47,405 nt of DNA from Lachnospiraceae bacterium AM93-12TA (GCA_027698105.1 JAQERH010000023.1:1-47405), one strand, 5' to 3'. Counted from the first letter of the stretch, positions 1 through 8,201 are shown. Notes: a model not told the origin generated them from the sequence alone. Made by a program: numbers and translations.

Positions 1-1412
1 ATATCTTATATCAGTTTTTTGAGTTTACACAAAACTTGAAACGGTCTCCCAGGAGACTCCTGAAAGAGATGGAGGAGAACAGCCTGGAAAAGACGGTTGC
101 GGAGATTCCCATTGATATGAAGGGCTTTTTCCATGTTCTGGATCTGAAGACTGACAAGATTGCTGCTTCTACCGATCCGGAGCTGTCAGGAGTGTACATG
201 GGGGATATACTGGAAAAAGATGCAGACGGGAAGCTGAAAGAGAATTTCCACTGCTGGTTTCGCGGCAATAAGTACTGTGTCTACACAAAGACCTATGGAG
301 ATACTGCTCTGGTAAGATGCTATTTGTCACAGTACCCGCTGAAAAACACGATTTTTTCGACAATGATGGTTTTGATTTATCTGGCTCTGGCAGCTGCAGC
401 CGTTATCGGAGGAATCGTATGGTATGTAGATAAGAAGCTGACTTCCAATCTGACTAAAATTATAAATGAGCTCAAGCAGAGCGATAAGGGCGATTTCGAA
501 AATATTACAGTCAGGACGCAGGTGAAGGAACTGGACGAACTGATTCTCTACATGAATCAGATGCTGAAAAGCATCCGGCTGGGTTGGGATAAGATGATAG
601 ATATTATCGATAAAGGGCAGATTCCTGTCGGTATCTTCGAACATAATCAGTTTTTCGGAAAAAACTTTGTCAATGGCCGTCTTCTGGAGCTGCTTGGAAT
701 AGAGGAAGATGAGTTTGGTGAGGACAGGCTGCCTGCAGAAATCGAAAGCAGGCTGGAGGCTGTCTTAGGAAGGCCGGCTGAAGATGAGCAGATTTACCAG
801 TATGACAGAAATGGAGAGGAAACCTATTTAAAAATTGAAAAGCAGACAGATGAACAGAGCGTTACATATTATGTTACAGACATGTCCATGTGGTGGAGAG
901 AGATTAATGAACTGAGGGAGCAGAGCAATAAAGACAGTCTGACAGGTCTCTACAATCGAAGAGGGTTTCACAACAGAATGGACGAACTGTTTTCCAATCC
1001 GCAGACTCTGGGCTATGGCGCGGTGATTATGCTGGATGCAGATGGACTGAAACGGATTAATGATATATATGGCCACTCGGTAGGCGATGAATATCTGAAA
1101 AAAATCAGTTTGATTGCGAGAGAGGCCAAGGGACCTGGAACAATGGCCGCCCGGCTGGGAGGAGATGAGTTTATTATTTTCCTGTATGGCTTTGAGTCTC
1201 TTGAGAGCATAGAGGAGGCCTGTGGGGAGTTAAAGGCGAGACGCGGCGAACTGTTCACAGTAATCAATGGAGATGAGAGACTGGAATTTTCCATAGGCTG
1301 TGCTCTTTACCCGGACGATGGACGCAATTACCATTCTCTGATGTACATTGCAGATGAGAGAATGTATCTGGAAAAGCGAAAAAGGAAAATTACATATACA
1401 GGGGGGGTATAA
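1..1412 (+). CDS. GGDEF-domain protein (probable diguanylate cyclase), 5'-truncated by the window edge
   Basis: The frame is open to base 1, so the true start lies outside; the first in-window start codon is TTG at 36, and residues are counted from it. What remains is an extracytoplasmic sensor-like segment, one transmembrane helix (about residues 104-130), a HAMP-like stretch, a linker, and a C-terminal GGDEF domain. That domain begins with DSLTGLYNRRGF and carries an intact GGDEF signature at residues 375-379. Known role of the family: making cyclic di-GMP from two GTP at the membrane in response to a signal. The RxxD inhibitory site normally just before GGDEF is absent (the residues there are GPGT). 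Activity is inferred; the ligand is unknown. Confidence 0.85.
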   Translation, partial: ILYQFFEFTQNLKRSPRRLLKEMEENSLEKTVAEIPIDMKGFFHVLDLKTDKIAASTDPELSGVYMGDILEKDADGKLKENFHCWFRGNKYCVYTKTYGDTALVRCYLSQYPLKNTIFSTMMVLIYLALAAAAVIGGIVWYVDKKLTSNLTKIINELKQSDKGDFENITVRTQVKELDELILYMNQMLKSIRLGWDKMIDIIDKGQIPVGIFEHNQFFGKNFVNGRLLELLGIEEDEFGEDRLPAEIESRLEAVLGRPAEDEQIYQYDRNGEETYLKIEKQTDEQSVTYYVTDMSMWWREINELREQSNKDSLTGLYNRRGFHNRMDELFSNPQTLGYGAVIMLDADGLKRINDIYGHSVGDEYLKKISLIAREAKGPGTMAARLGGDEFIIFLYGFESLESIEEACGELKARRGELFTVINGDERLEFSIGCALYPDDGRNYHSLMYIADERMYLEKRKRKITYTGGV

Positions 1413-1467
1413 GGTGGAGAAACGCCGGGAAAATTAAAGCCTAAAAAGGAGACAGGAGGCGAAGCAT

Positions 1468-2046
1468 ATGAAAAAAGCAGCGGCAGCTATGGGATGCCCT
1501 GAAACAGAAGAAAGGCAGCTTTATGAAATGAAGTACAGTTCGCCAGTCGGAATTCTGACTTTGATTTCTGACAGGGAATCCATGCTTTCCCTGAAGTTCG
1601 AAAAGGAGCGGTATCCGTTTATTATTCCGGAAGATTGTCAGCTGACTGTTCTTCCTGCCTGTGTTAAAGGAGGAGAAAAATACCTTCCCGTTCCTCTTCG
1701 GCAGGCTGCCAGCTGGCTGGACTGCTACTTTTCAGGACAAAAGCCGGATTTCCTTCCTCCTGTCAGACTGGAGGGAAGTGAGTTCCGCCGCCGTGTTTGG
1801 GAAGAACTGTTAAAAATTCCCTATGGGGCTACTGTTACCTATGGAAGCATTGCAAAGCAGCTGGCCAGGGAAACGGGGCGGCCTCATATGTCCGCCCAGG
1901 CGGTAGGAGGCGCAGTGGGACACAATCCTATTGGAATCATCATTCCCTGCCACCGGGTAGTCGGAGCCGACGGCAGCCTGACAGGCTTCGGAGGAGGCCT
2001 TGAGGTAAAGCGCGGGCTTCTGGAATTGGAGAAGAATGCTGAGTGA
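1468..2046 (+). CDS. ogt: Methylated-DNA--[protein]-cysteine S-methyltransferase
   Basis: Suicide DNA repair protein that moves the alkyl group from O6-alkylguanine to its own cysteine. The 192-residue product has the PCHR active-site motif with the acceptor Cys at residue 161, followed by the conserved GSLTGFGGGLEVKRGLLELE stretch. The N-terminal part resembles the Ada/Ogt RNase-H-like domain. The ATG at 1468 is preceded by an AGGAGGC-type ribosome binding site. Its last bases overlap a spurious upstream extension of the next gene; with the chosen start at 2078 the two genes are 31 nt apart and probably co-transcribed. Confidence 0.93.
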   Translation: MKKAAAAMGCPETEERQLYEMKYSSPVGILTLISDRESMLSLKFEKERYPFIIPEDCQLTVLPACVKGGEKYLPVPLRQAASWLDCYFSGQKPDFLPPVRLEGSEFRRRVWEELLKIPYGATVTYGSIAKQLARETGRPHMSAQAVGGAVGHNPIGIIIPCHRVVGADGSLTGFGGGLEVKRGLLELEKNAE

Positions 2047-2077
2047 AAAATATTCTTGTTTGCAGGGGAGAAAAATC

Positions 2078-2545
2078 ATGAGAAGAAAAGACCGGGAAGT
2101 TACGGACAGTAAAAAAATAGAGGAGATCCTGGAAGCGTGTGACTGCTGCCGGATTGGACTGGTGGATGGGGCGGAAGCCTATATTGTACCTTTGAATTTC
2201 GGATATGAGCGGATAGACGGACGGTTTATACTGTATTTTCACTGCGCGAAAGAGGGACGGAAGATAGATTTGCTCTCACGGCAGGAATCGGTATCATTTG
2301 AGATGGATAGAAAACACTCCCTGGTGGAAGGAGAGACAGGGTGCGATTTTTCCTATCGGTACCAGTGTATTATGGGAAAGGGAAGAATGGAGATTCTGGA
2401 AGCGCCGGAAGAGAAAATACACGGTTTAAGGCAGATTATGAAACATTACTCCGGAAAGGCAGACTGGGAATTCCGGCCAGAGGTGACAGCCCGGGTCCAG
2501 GTTCTGAAGCTGTCCGTGACAGAGATGTCGTGTAAAGAGAGTTGA
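2078..2545 (+). CDS. Pyridoxamine 5'-phosphate oxidase-like (split-barrel, NimA-type) flavin-binding protein
   Basis: A 155-residue protein beginning MRRKDREVTD, with the pattern of small FMN-binding split-barrel proteins related to NimA: an early helix, then strands containing YIVPLNFGYE, ILYFHCAKEGRKIDLL and a VSFEMD segment. The family binds FMN or related cofactors; some members reduce nitroimidazoles, but the substrate here is not visible. The frame is open upstream to an ATG at 2036; I chose 2078 because CAGGGGAG lies 8 nt before it and homologues start near this residue. It follows ogt closely. Its stop codon lies inside a short repeated sequence also seen at 37,883. Confidence 0.82.
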   Translation: MRRKDREVTDSKKIEEILEACDCCRIGLVDGAEAYIVPLNFGYERIDGRFILYFHCAKEGRKIDLLSRQESVSFEMDRKHSLVEGETGCDFSYRYQCIMGKGRMEILEAPEEKIHGLRQIMKHYSGKADWEFRPEVTARVQVLKLSVTEMSCKES

Positions 2546-2577
2546 AAAACATTCTTTTTGCCTGTACGGCTGCTTTG
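2541..2577 (+). repeat. Short dispersed repeat, copy 1
   Basis: This stretch overlaps the stop of the preceding gene. Its first 25 or so bases match 37,883-37,907 (GTTGAAAAACATTC, a T run, GCCTG) apart from one extra T, and a CTGCTTT tail follows in both. At the second location the sequence is one arm of a long hairpin; here no matching partner arm is seen nearby. Confidence 0.5.
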
Positions 2578-2586
2578 GGCTGTTGA

Positions 2587-2647
2587 TGCATGAGAAAAAT
2601 TTTCCGGTGACTTTTAATTGGAACGAGGAAAATTTTTTCTCGTGCAT
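2587..2647 (+). terminator. Long hairpin after the split-barrel gene, terminator-like
   Basis: Left arm 2587-2605 pairs with right arm 2627-2647 over about 19-20 bp, with one wobble and one bulged A; the descending arm contains a run of six T. It probably ends transcription of the ogt group. A second, weaker inverted repeat (ATCAGAG 2653-2659 with CTCTGAT 2685-2691) follows. Confidence 0.55.
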
Positions 2648-2695
2648 GATAGATCAGAGGAACTGCATTTTGCCCTGCTTTTTTCTCTGATCCTC

Positions 2696-2723
2696 TTGCA
2701 AAATATGGATTTTCCTGTACAAT
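2696..2723 (+). promoter_or_regulatory. Putative sigma-A promoter of the ABC-F gene
   Basis: TTGCAA at 2696-2701 and TACAAT at 2718-2723 are separated by 16 bp. Transcription would start near 2730, just ahead of the hairpin at 2741, leaving a leader of about 155 nt before the ABC-F start at 2886. Confidence 0.55.
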
Positions 2724-2740
2724 AAAATAGGCGGAGTCTG

Positions 2741-2767
2741 GAGGGGGAGAGAAAATCCCCCTCTTTT
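2741..2767 (+). terminator. Leader terminator/attenuator upstream of the ABC-F gene
   Basis: A perfect 8-bp stem (GAGGGGGA 2741-2748 with TCCCCCTC 2756-2763) has a 7-nt loop and is followed directly by TTTT. It sits about 10 nt after the predicted transcription start and 119 nt before the ABC-F gene, so it should abort most transcripts unless countered. Several antibiotic-resistance ABC-F genes are controlled by such attenuators; whether this one is conditional is inference. Confidence 0.6.
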
Positions 2768-2820
2768 ACAAATCGTGCCAGATTCAGCACATCCTAGACA
2801 GGGAGTGTTTTCTGTGCGCG

Positions 2821-2889
2821 ATGGACAGACTGCCAAAGGGAAACTATGAAATATTAAATAATGCATATAAAGAAAGGAAACAACCATGA
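2821..2889 (+). CDS. Possible 22-codon leader peptide overlapping the ABC-F start
   Basis: An ATG frame starting MDRLPKGNYEILNN runs to a TGA that shares ATGA with the ABC-F start codon at 2886, a layout typical of translational coupling. The evidence against it is a poor ribosome binding site (AGGGAG about 15 nt upstream). It is listed because of its position between attenuator and gene. Confidence 0.25.
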   Translation: MDRLPKGNYEILNNAYKERKQP

Positions 2890-4523
2890 TTAGCGCAAGC
2901 AATGTAACATTACGCGTAGGGAAAAAGGCACTGTTTGAGGATGTAAATATCAAATTCGTGGAAGGCAACTGCTACGGTCTCATTGGAGCCAACGGAGCAG
3001 GAAAGTCTACTTTCTTAAAGATTCTTTCCGGACAGCTGGAGCCTACTAACGGAGACGTAATTATCACTCCGGGACAGCGTCTGTCTTTCTTACAGCAGGA
3101 TCACTTTAAATATGACCAGTACCCGGTTCTGGATACAGTTATTATGGGAAATGCCCGTCTGTACCAGATCATGAAGGAGAAGGAAGCCATCTACATGAAG
3201 GAAGATTTCTCTGAGGAGGATGGTGTAAAGGCCGCAGAGCTGGAGGGCGAGTTCGCCACCATGAACGGCTGGGAGGCAGAGTCTGACGCAGCCAACCTGT
3301 TAAACGGTCTGGGAATTGAGACAGAGTTCCACTATCAGCTGGTAGGAGACCTGACAGGCGCCCAGAAGGTAAAGGTGCTCTTAGCCCAGGCATTGTTCGG
3401 AAACCCGGATATTCTTCTTCTGGACGAGCCGACCAACCACCTGGATTTAGATGCTATCGCATGGCTGGAGGAGTTCTTAATCAACTTCGAGAACACAGTC
3501 ATCGTGGTATCCCATGACCGTTACTTCTTAAATAAGGTCTGCACCCAGATCGCAGATATCGACTATGGAAAGATTCAGCTCTATGCCGGAAACTACGACT
3601 TCTGGTACGAGTCCAGTCAGCTGATGATCAAACAGATGAAGGAGGCTAATAAGAAGAAGGAGGAGAAGATCAAGGAGCTGCAGGAGTTCATTCAGAGATT
3701 CTCCGCCAACGCGTCCAAGTCCAAGCAGGCCACATCCAGAAAGAAAGCCCTGGAGAAGATTCAGCTGGATGAGATCCGTCCTTCCAGCCGTAAGTATCCG
3801 TATATTGACTTCCGTCCGGAGAGAGAGATTGGAAATGAGGTTCTGTCTGTTGAGAACCTGTCCAAGACCATTGACGGCGTAAAGGTACTGGATAATATTT
3901 CCTTTATCTTAAATCGTGAGGATAAGGTTGCCCTGGTAGGACCAAACGAGCAGGCCAAGACAGTTCTTTTCAAGATTCTGGCAGGCGAGATGGAACCGGA
4001 CGAGGGAAGCTACAAGTGGGGTGTTACCACCACTCAGGCATATTTCCCCAAGGACAACAGCGCAGAGTTTGACAACGACGATATTATCGTAGACTGGCTG
4101 ACCCAGTATTCTCCGGTTAAGGATGTGACCTATGTCCGCGGCTTCTTAGGCCGTATGCTGTTTGCCGGTGAGGACGGTGTGAAGAAGGTAAGAGTGCTTT
4201 CCGGAGGCGAGAAGGTGCGCTGTATGCTTTCCAAGATGATGATTTCCGGAGCCAACGTGCTGATGTTCGACGAGCCGACAGACCACCTGGATATGGAGTC
4301 CATCACTGCGTTAAATAACGGTATGACCAAGTTCCCAGGCGTGATTATTTTCTCCTCCCGTGACCATCAGATCGTGGAGACTACAGCCAACCGTATTATG
4401 GAGATCGTAAACGGTAAGCTTATTGATAAGATCACAACCTACGACGAGTACCTGGCAAGCGATGAGATGGCCAGAAAGCGCCAGGTATTTACTCTGACAG
4501 AGAATGAGGAGAACGAGGACTAA
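2886..4523 (+). CDS. ABC-F family ATPase with degenerate motifs in both nucleotide-binding domains
   Basis: A 545-residue cytosolic protein with two ABC domains joined by a charged linker and no membrane segment, the ABC-F layout (ribosome-associated translation factors or antibiotic-protection proteins). Domain 1 has Walker A GANGAGKST (34-42) and Walker B DEPTNHLD (180-187), but its signature is LTGAQ (156-160) instead of LSGGQ. Domain 2 has a normal signature LSGGEK (438-443) and Walker B ending DEPTDHLD (462-469). Its Walker A is GPNEQAKT (352-359), lacking the usual GxGKS/T, and its switch region reads SSRDHQ. The pattern resembles the YbiT-like ABC-F group. Preceded by AAAGGAAA and a structured leader. 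Which antibiotic or ribosome state it serves cannot be read from sequence. Confidence 0.88.
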   Translation: MISASNVTLRVGKKALFEDVNIKFVEGNCYGLIGANGAGKSTFLKILSGQLEPTNGDVIITPGQRLSFLQQDHFKYDQYPVLDTVIMGNARLYQIMKEKEAIYMKEDFSEEDGVKAAELEGEFATMNGWEAESDAANLLNGLGIETEFHYQLVGDLTGAQKVKVLLAQALFGNPDILLLDEPTNHLDLDAIAWLEEFLINFENTVIVVSHDRYFLNKVCTQIADIDYGKIQLYAGNYDFWYESSQLMIKQMKEANKKKEEKIKELQEFIQRFSANASKSKQATSRKKALEKIQLDEIRPSSRKYPYIDFRPEREIGNEVLSVENLSKTIDGVKVLDNISFILNREDKVALVGPNEQAKTVLFKILAGEMEPDEGSYKWGVTTTQAYFPKDNSAEFDNDDIIVDWLTQYSPVKDVTYVRGFLGRMLFAGEDGVKKVRVLSGGEKVRCMLSKMMISGANVLMFDEPTDHLDMESITALNNGMTKFPGVIIFSSRDHQIVETTANRIMEIVNGKLIDKITTYDEYLASDEMARKRQVFTLTENEENED

Positions 4524-4557
4524 ATCATAAAAAGGCGTCCGGAAAGGGGATAATAAC

Positions 4558-5484
4558 ATGGAGAAAAAGCCGGTACTGGTAATTATGGCAGCGGGAATGG
4601 GCAGCCGTTATGGCGGATTAAAGCAGATTGACCCGGTGGATCATGATGGAGATCTGATTATTGACTTCTCTATTTTTGACGCTAAAGAGGCAGGCTTTGA
4701 GAAGGTAGTTTTCATCATCAAGAAGGCTATTGAGAAGGATTTCAAGGAGCATATTGGAAACAGGATGGAAAAACACATCCAGGTAGAGTACGTGTATCAG
4801 GAAAACGATCTGCTGCCGGAGGGGTATCAGGTTCCGGAGAACCGGGTAAAGCCTTGGGGAACGGGACATGCAATTCTCTGCTGCAAGGATGTGATTGACG
4901 GCCCCTTTGCGGTGATTAACGCAGACGATTACTATGGTAAAGCGGCATTTAAGGAGCTTTACCGCCATCTCTGTGAAACAGAGGATAATGACAGATACCA
5001 GTACGCCATGGTAGGCTATAAGCTTTACAATACCCTGACGGAAAATGGCCATGTATCCCGCGGTGTGTGCGTGGCTGACGAACAGGGCCATCTGGCTGAC
5101 ATTCATGAGCGCACCAGGGTGGAAAAACACGGCGACAAGGCAGAGTACACAGAAGACAACGGCGCTTCCTGGACCTACCTGCCGGAGGATACTCTTGTAT
5201 CCATGAATATGTGGGGCTTTACCTCCAGCATTCTCACAGAGCTGGAGGAACGCTTCACCGTATTCTTAGATCAAAATCTGCCGGTGAATCCGGAAAAGTG
5301 CGAGTATTTCCTGCCTTTTGTCGTAGATGAACTTCTGAAGGAGGATAAGGCCCAGGTGACTGTATTAAAGAGCGCAGACAAGTGGTACGGCGTTACCTAC
5401 AAGGAAGACAAGCCTATGGTGATGGATGCCATTCAGGGCTTAAAAGACAGCGGGTATTACCCGAAAAAGCTGTGGGAAGATTAG
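4558..5484 (+). CDS. NTP-transferase-fold nucleotidyltransferase (sugar-nucleotide synthesis-like)
   Basis: A 308-residue protein with the N-terminal nucleotide-binding signature AAGMGSRYGG (11-20), a KPWGTGHAILCCKD segment and a metal-binding INADDYYG motif. All are typical of enzymes joining a nucleoside triphosphate to a sugar phosphate (glucose-1-phosphate thymidylyl/uridylyltransferase fold). The sugar is unknown; the Lachnospiraceae versions I recall are annotated only as nucleotidyltransferase. It begins 34 nt after the ABC-F stop with AAAGGGG upstream and may be read through from that gene. Confidence 0.85.
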   Translation: MEKKPVLVIMAAGMGSRYGGLKQIDPVDHDGDLIIDFSIFDAKEAGFEKVVFIIKKAIEKDFKEHIGNRMEKHIQVEYVYQENDLLPEGYQVPENRVKPWGTGHAILCCKDVIDGPFAVINADDYYGKAAFKELYRHLCETEDNDRYQYAMVGYKLYNTLTENGHVSRGVCVADEQGHLADIHERTRVEKHGDKAEYTEDNGASWTYLPEDTLVSMNMWGFTSSILTELEERFTVFLDQNLPVNPEKCEYFLPFVVDELLKEDKAQVTVLKSADKWYGVTYKEDKPMVMDAIQGLKDSGYYPKKLWED

Positions 5485-5570
5485 AAAATCAAAAAAGGAA
5501 TAAAAGACAGAAAACAGGGAGAAGGCGCATACCTTATCTGTAAGGGAAAATAAAATCTGTATTTTTCTTT

Positions 5571-5607
5571 GGCGAGCTGAAGGGGGGCTTTGATTCAGCT
5601 CCACGCC
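5571..5607 (+). promoter_or_regulatory. Hairpin in the leader of the symporter gene
   Basis: AGCTGAA (5575-5581) pairs with TTCAGCT (5594-5600), extended by GGCG (5571-5574) with CGCC (5604-5607). It ends about 20 nt before the symporter start and has no T tract, so a role in translation or mRNA stability is more likely than termination. Confidence 0.4.
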
Positions 5608-5628
5608 GGGAGAAAGAAAGGAGAATTT

Positions 5629-6822
5629 ATGAAAAAGCTGACAGGCAGTCTTCCATTCCGTCTCCTGATTGGAGTGGCGGCCGGAATTATAGCCGGTCTT
5701 TACGCAGGAGAAGGGGTGATGAATGTAGTCGTTACCCTGAACTATGTGATGGGACAGTTTATCAATTTCTGCGTGCCGTTAATTATTATCGGCTTTATTG
5801 CCCCGTCCATCACGAAGCTGGGAAATAATGCTTCCAGGATGCTGGGAATCGCTCTTGGAATTGCCTACGCCTCCTCACTGGGCGCAGCGCTGTTTTCCAT
5901 GATGGCAGGTTTTGGAATCATTCCGTCTCTGTCGATCAATGCAAACGTGGAGGGACTGAAAGAACTTCCCGAGGTGGTATTTCAGCTGTCCATTCCTCCG
6001 ATTATGGGGGTGATGAGCGCCCTTGTATTTTCTGTTCTCATTGGTCTGGCGTCCACCTGGACGAAGGCGAAGCAGATAACAGGAATTCTGGATGAATTTC
6101 AGCGGATTGTGTTAGACATTGTAAAGAAGGTTATCATTCCTATCCTTCCGGTTTACATTGCCATGACCTTCTGTTCCCTGGCCTATGAAGGATCCATTAC
6201 AAAACAGGTTCCCGTATTTATCCAGGTAATCTTGATTGTCATGGCAGGCCACTATATCTGGATGGCTCTGCTCTACGGTCTGGCAGGGCTGTACTCCAGG
6301 AAAAATCCCTTTAAGGTGATTAAAAACTACGGGCCGGCCTATCTGACGGCGGTGGGAACCATGTCTTCCGCAGCAACGCTGGCAGTGGCTTTAGACTGTG
6401 CGAAAAAATCGGAGCCAACCCTCAGAGATGATATGGTAGAGTTTGGAATTCCCCTGTTTGCCAATATCCATCTGTGCGGCTCTGTGTTGACAGAAGTATT
6501 CTTCGTTATGGTAGTATCGAAGATTCTGTACGGAACTCTTCCGGATCTTCCGACTATGACATTGTTCTGTGTGCTGTTGGGAGTATTTGCAGTAGGTGCG
6601 CCCGGCGTTCCGGGAGGAACCGTTATGGCGTCCCTGGGCCTGATTACAGGCGTGCTGGGCTTTGACGAGATGGGAACGGCCCTGATGCTCACCATCTTTG
6701 CTCTGCAGGACAGCTTCGGAACTGCCTGCAACGTGACAGGAGACGGCGCCCTGACGCTGATGCTGACTGGCTACGCTGAGAGACACAAGATAGAAAAGCA
6801 GAAGCTGGAAGTGGAATTGTAA
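5629..6822 (+). CDS. Dicarboxylate/amino acid:cation (Na+ or H+) symporter, DAACS family
   Basis: A 398-residue polytopic membrane protein. Landmarks of the glutamate/dicarboxylate/serine-threonine symporter fold are visible: FINFCVPLIIIGFIAPSI in the N-terminal half, the TMSSAATLAVAL re-entrant hairpin, GAPGVPGGTVMASLG, and the substrate/Na+ segment DSFGTACNVTGDGALTLML. It would import a small acidic or neutral amino acid or dicarboxylate using a cation gradient. The start at 5629 (MKKLTGSLPF) is preceded by AAAGGAG; the frame is open upstream to a TTG at 5590 but that start lacks support. It appears to be its own transcription unit. Confidence 0.9.
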   Translation: MKKLTGSLPFRLLIGVAAGIIAGLYAGEGVMNVVVTLNYVMGQFINFCVPLIIIGFIAPSITKLGNNASRMLGIALGIAYASSLGAALFSMMAGFGIIPSLSINANVEGLKELPEVVFQLSIPPIMGVMSALVFSVLIGLASTWTKAKQITGILDEFQRIVLDIVKKVIIPILPVYIAMTFCSLAYEGSITKQVPVFIQVILIVMAGHYIWMALLYGLAGLYSRKNPFKVIKNYGPAYLTAVGTMSSAATLAVALDCAKKSEPTLRDDMVEFGIPLFANIHLCGSVLTEVFFVMVVSKILYGTLPDLPTMTLFCVLLGVFAVGAPGVPGGTVMASLGLITGVLGFDEMGTALMLTIFALQDSFGTACNVTGDGALTLMLTGYAERHKIEKQKLEVEL

Positions 6823-6849
6823 AAATAAAATAAGACAGAAGAGGTTATG

Positions 6850-6878
6850 GGCGCAGCGTGGATTTTCCGTGCTGCGCC
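6850..6878 (+). terminator. GC-rich hairpin after the symporter gene
   Basis: GGCGCAGC (6850-6857) pairs perfectly with GCTGCGCC (6871-6878). There is no clear T tract, so termination is weakly supported; the hairpin also lies 23 nt before the next gene. Confidence 0.4.
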
Positions 6879-6901
6879 TGTGCTTTACAGGGGGAGTGCA
6901 A

Positions 6902-7516
6902 ATGAAAAGAAGGAAGATTACCAAACAAACAATACTTTATGCCATACTGTTTGCGGCTTTTTCCCTGGCGCTTCACTTTATAACGGTTTATCTGCTGTGC
7001 CATGGGACGGGGCTTTTATTAGCTGGGGGAGATATGCTTAACAGCCCTGAAAAGTGGGAGATAAGGGAGAACGCGGAGATGATCATAGGGCAGGCAGGTA
7101 TGTTGGGGAATCTGTTCATCGCTTCCTGCTATCTGTTTGTCATCACAACAGGATTTTTTCTGATAATCAGGAAATTTACTGCTATAGAGTATGTGGCTGC
7201 AGTTCTGTTATTTTGTCTCATACAGTTTGGAATTTTTATTTTAGAAAGATTGATAGATACCCATGGAATGACAGAGCTGTGCAACCGGCTGTGGGCTGTC
7301 CTGCATCAGAAAGCCGTCTGGATTCTTTTTATACTTCCTCTTCTGATATCAGTTGGAAGACGAATTGCCGACAGGGCAGAAGAAGGAATAGTGAGGAATG
7401 GTGATTTGACAGGAGCCGCCGCTCTGCAGGTAAGAATACCTACAGGGCAGGCGGCTCCTTGGCGATCACCACATTGTCCTCTCCCCGGTAGCTTTCCTGG
7501 GGAAGACGATCTGTGA
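6902..7516 (+). CDS. Hypothetical small integral membrane protein
   Basis: Unrecognised. A protein of 204 residues with a basic N terminus (MKRRKITKQT) and about four hydrophobic helices: near residues 9-35, 70-90, 98-117 and 140-157. A Pro/Arg-rich C-terminal tail follows that looks non-conserved. GGGGGAG precedes the ATG at 6902. Its last 77 bases overlap the 3' end of the convergent DeoR-type gene, so the tail is encoded opposite real coding sequence and may reflect loss of an earlier stop. No function is assigned. Confidence 0.6.
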   Translation: MKRRKITKQTILYAILFAAFSLALHFITVYLLCHGTGLLLAGGDMLNSPEKWEIRENAEMIIGQAGMLGNLFIASCYLFVITTGFFLIIRKFTAIEYVAAVLLFCLIQFGIFILERLIDTHGMTELCNRLWAVLHQKAVWILFILPLLISVGRRIADRAEEGIVRNGDLTGAAALQVRIPTGQAAPWRSPHCPLPGSFPGEDDL

Positions 7517-8201
7517 TAATTGTGGCAGATGAGAATTCGCCGAAGCTGACAGGGCTGGTCTGGAAAAATTTGCTGGAGTCGCAGAGTACATAGGGTTCCC
7601 TGGTTCGTTCCATGGCAAATTCCTTGATCAGGGCCTCATTGGGGTCTGGGGTAGTGAAGCCGGAAATACGGCTGACTCCGTTGGTTCCCCAGAATCCTTT
7701 TGTGAAATGATACTTTTTCAGGCTCAGATAGGCCTCATTTCCCACCACAGCCTCTGTAGAAGCCTTGATTTCTCCTCCCAGAACGGCTGCCCGAAAGCCC
7801 CGCTCCACCAGGCGGAGTCCGTGGGAGACTGCGTTTGTCACAAAGAAGGCGGATTTTTCCTCGATAAAGGGAATCATGGCTCCTGTGGTGGTTCCGGCAT
7901 CCAGATAGACGAAGTCGTCGGGCTTAATTAAGGAGGCGGCGTACCGGGCGATCTTGATCTTTTGCTCCATGTGCTGTTCCTGGCGAAGAGCGACCTGGGC
8001 GTCGGCGGCGTCAATAGTCAGATCTGCCTGAACCGCCCCGCCGAACACCTTGATCAGAGCGCCTTTCTTATGGAGAACCGTCAAATCCCGGCGTATAGTA
8101 GACTCAGAGGCATTGAACCGATCCTTCAAGTCCTGTACCGTTACACTTCCCTGGGCGTTTAACAGCTTTAAAATCTCTTCCTGCCGCTTTTCCGTAAGCA
8201 T
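7440..8201 (-). CDS. fruR: DeoR/GlpR-family transcriptional regulator, probably of the fructose operon
   Basis: A 253-residue regulator. Residues 1-55 form the winged helix-turn-helix typical of the family (MLTEKRQEEIL, then VTVQDLKDRFNASESTIRRDL at 20-40). The rest is the DeoR sensor domain with DAGTTTG and GNEAYLSLKKYHF. Such proteins bind phosphorylated sugars and usually repress. Its position behind fruK-fruA suggests it responds to fructose 1-phosphate or fructose 1,6-bisphosphate; the symbol is by context. GGGAGG precedes the ATG at 8201. Unlike the common fruR-fruK-fruA order, the regulator lies downstream, past a terminator. Confidence 0.85.
   Translation of the reverse strand: MLTEKRQEEILKLLNAQGSVTVQDLKDRFNASESTIRRDLTVLHKKGALIKVFGGAVQADLTIDAADAQVALRQEQHMEQKIKIARYAASLIKPDDFVYLDAGTTTGAMIPFIEEKSAFFVTNAVSHGLRLVERGFRAAVLGGEIKASTEAVVGNEAYLSLKKYHFTKGFWGTNGVSRISGFTTPDPNEALIKEFAMERTREPYVLCDSSKFFQTSPVSFGEFSSATIITDRLPQESYRGEDNVVIAKEPPAL

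Noticed and set aside
36..70. TTG at 36 as the true start of the GGDEF protein
   Set aside because: The frame is open to base 1 with plausible coding sequence, so the gene is truncated by the window edge.
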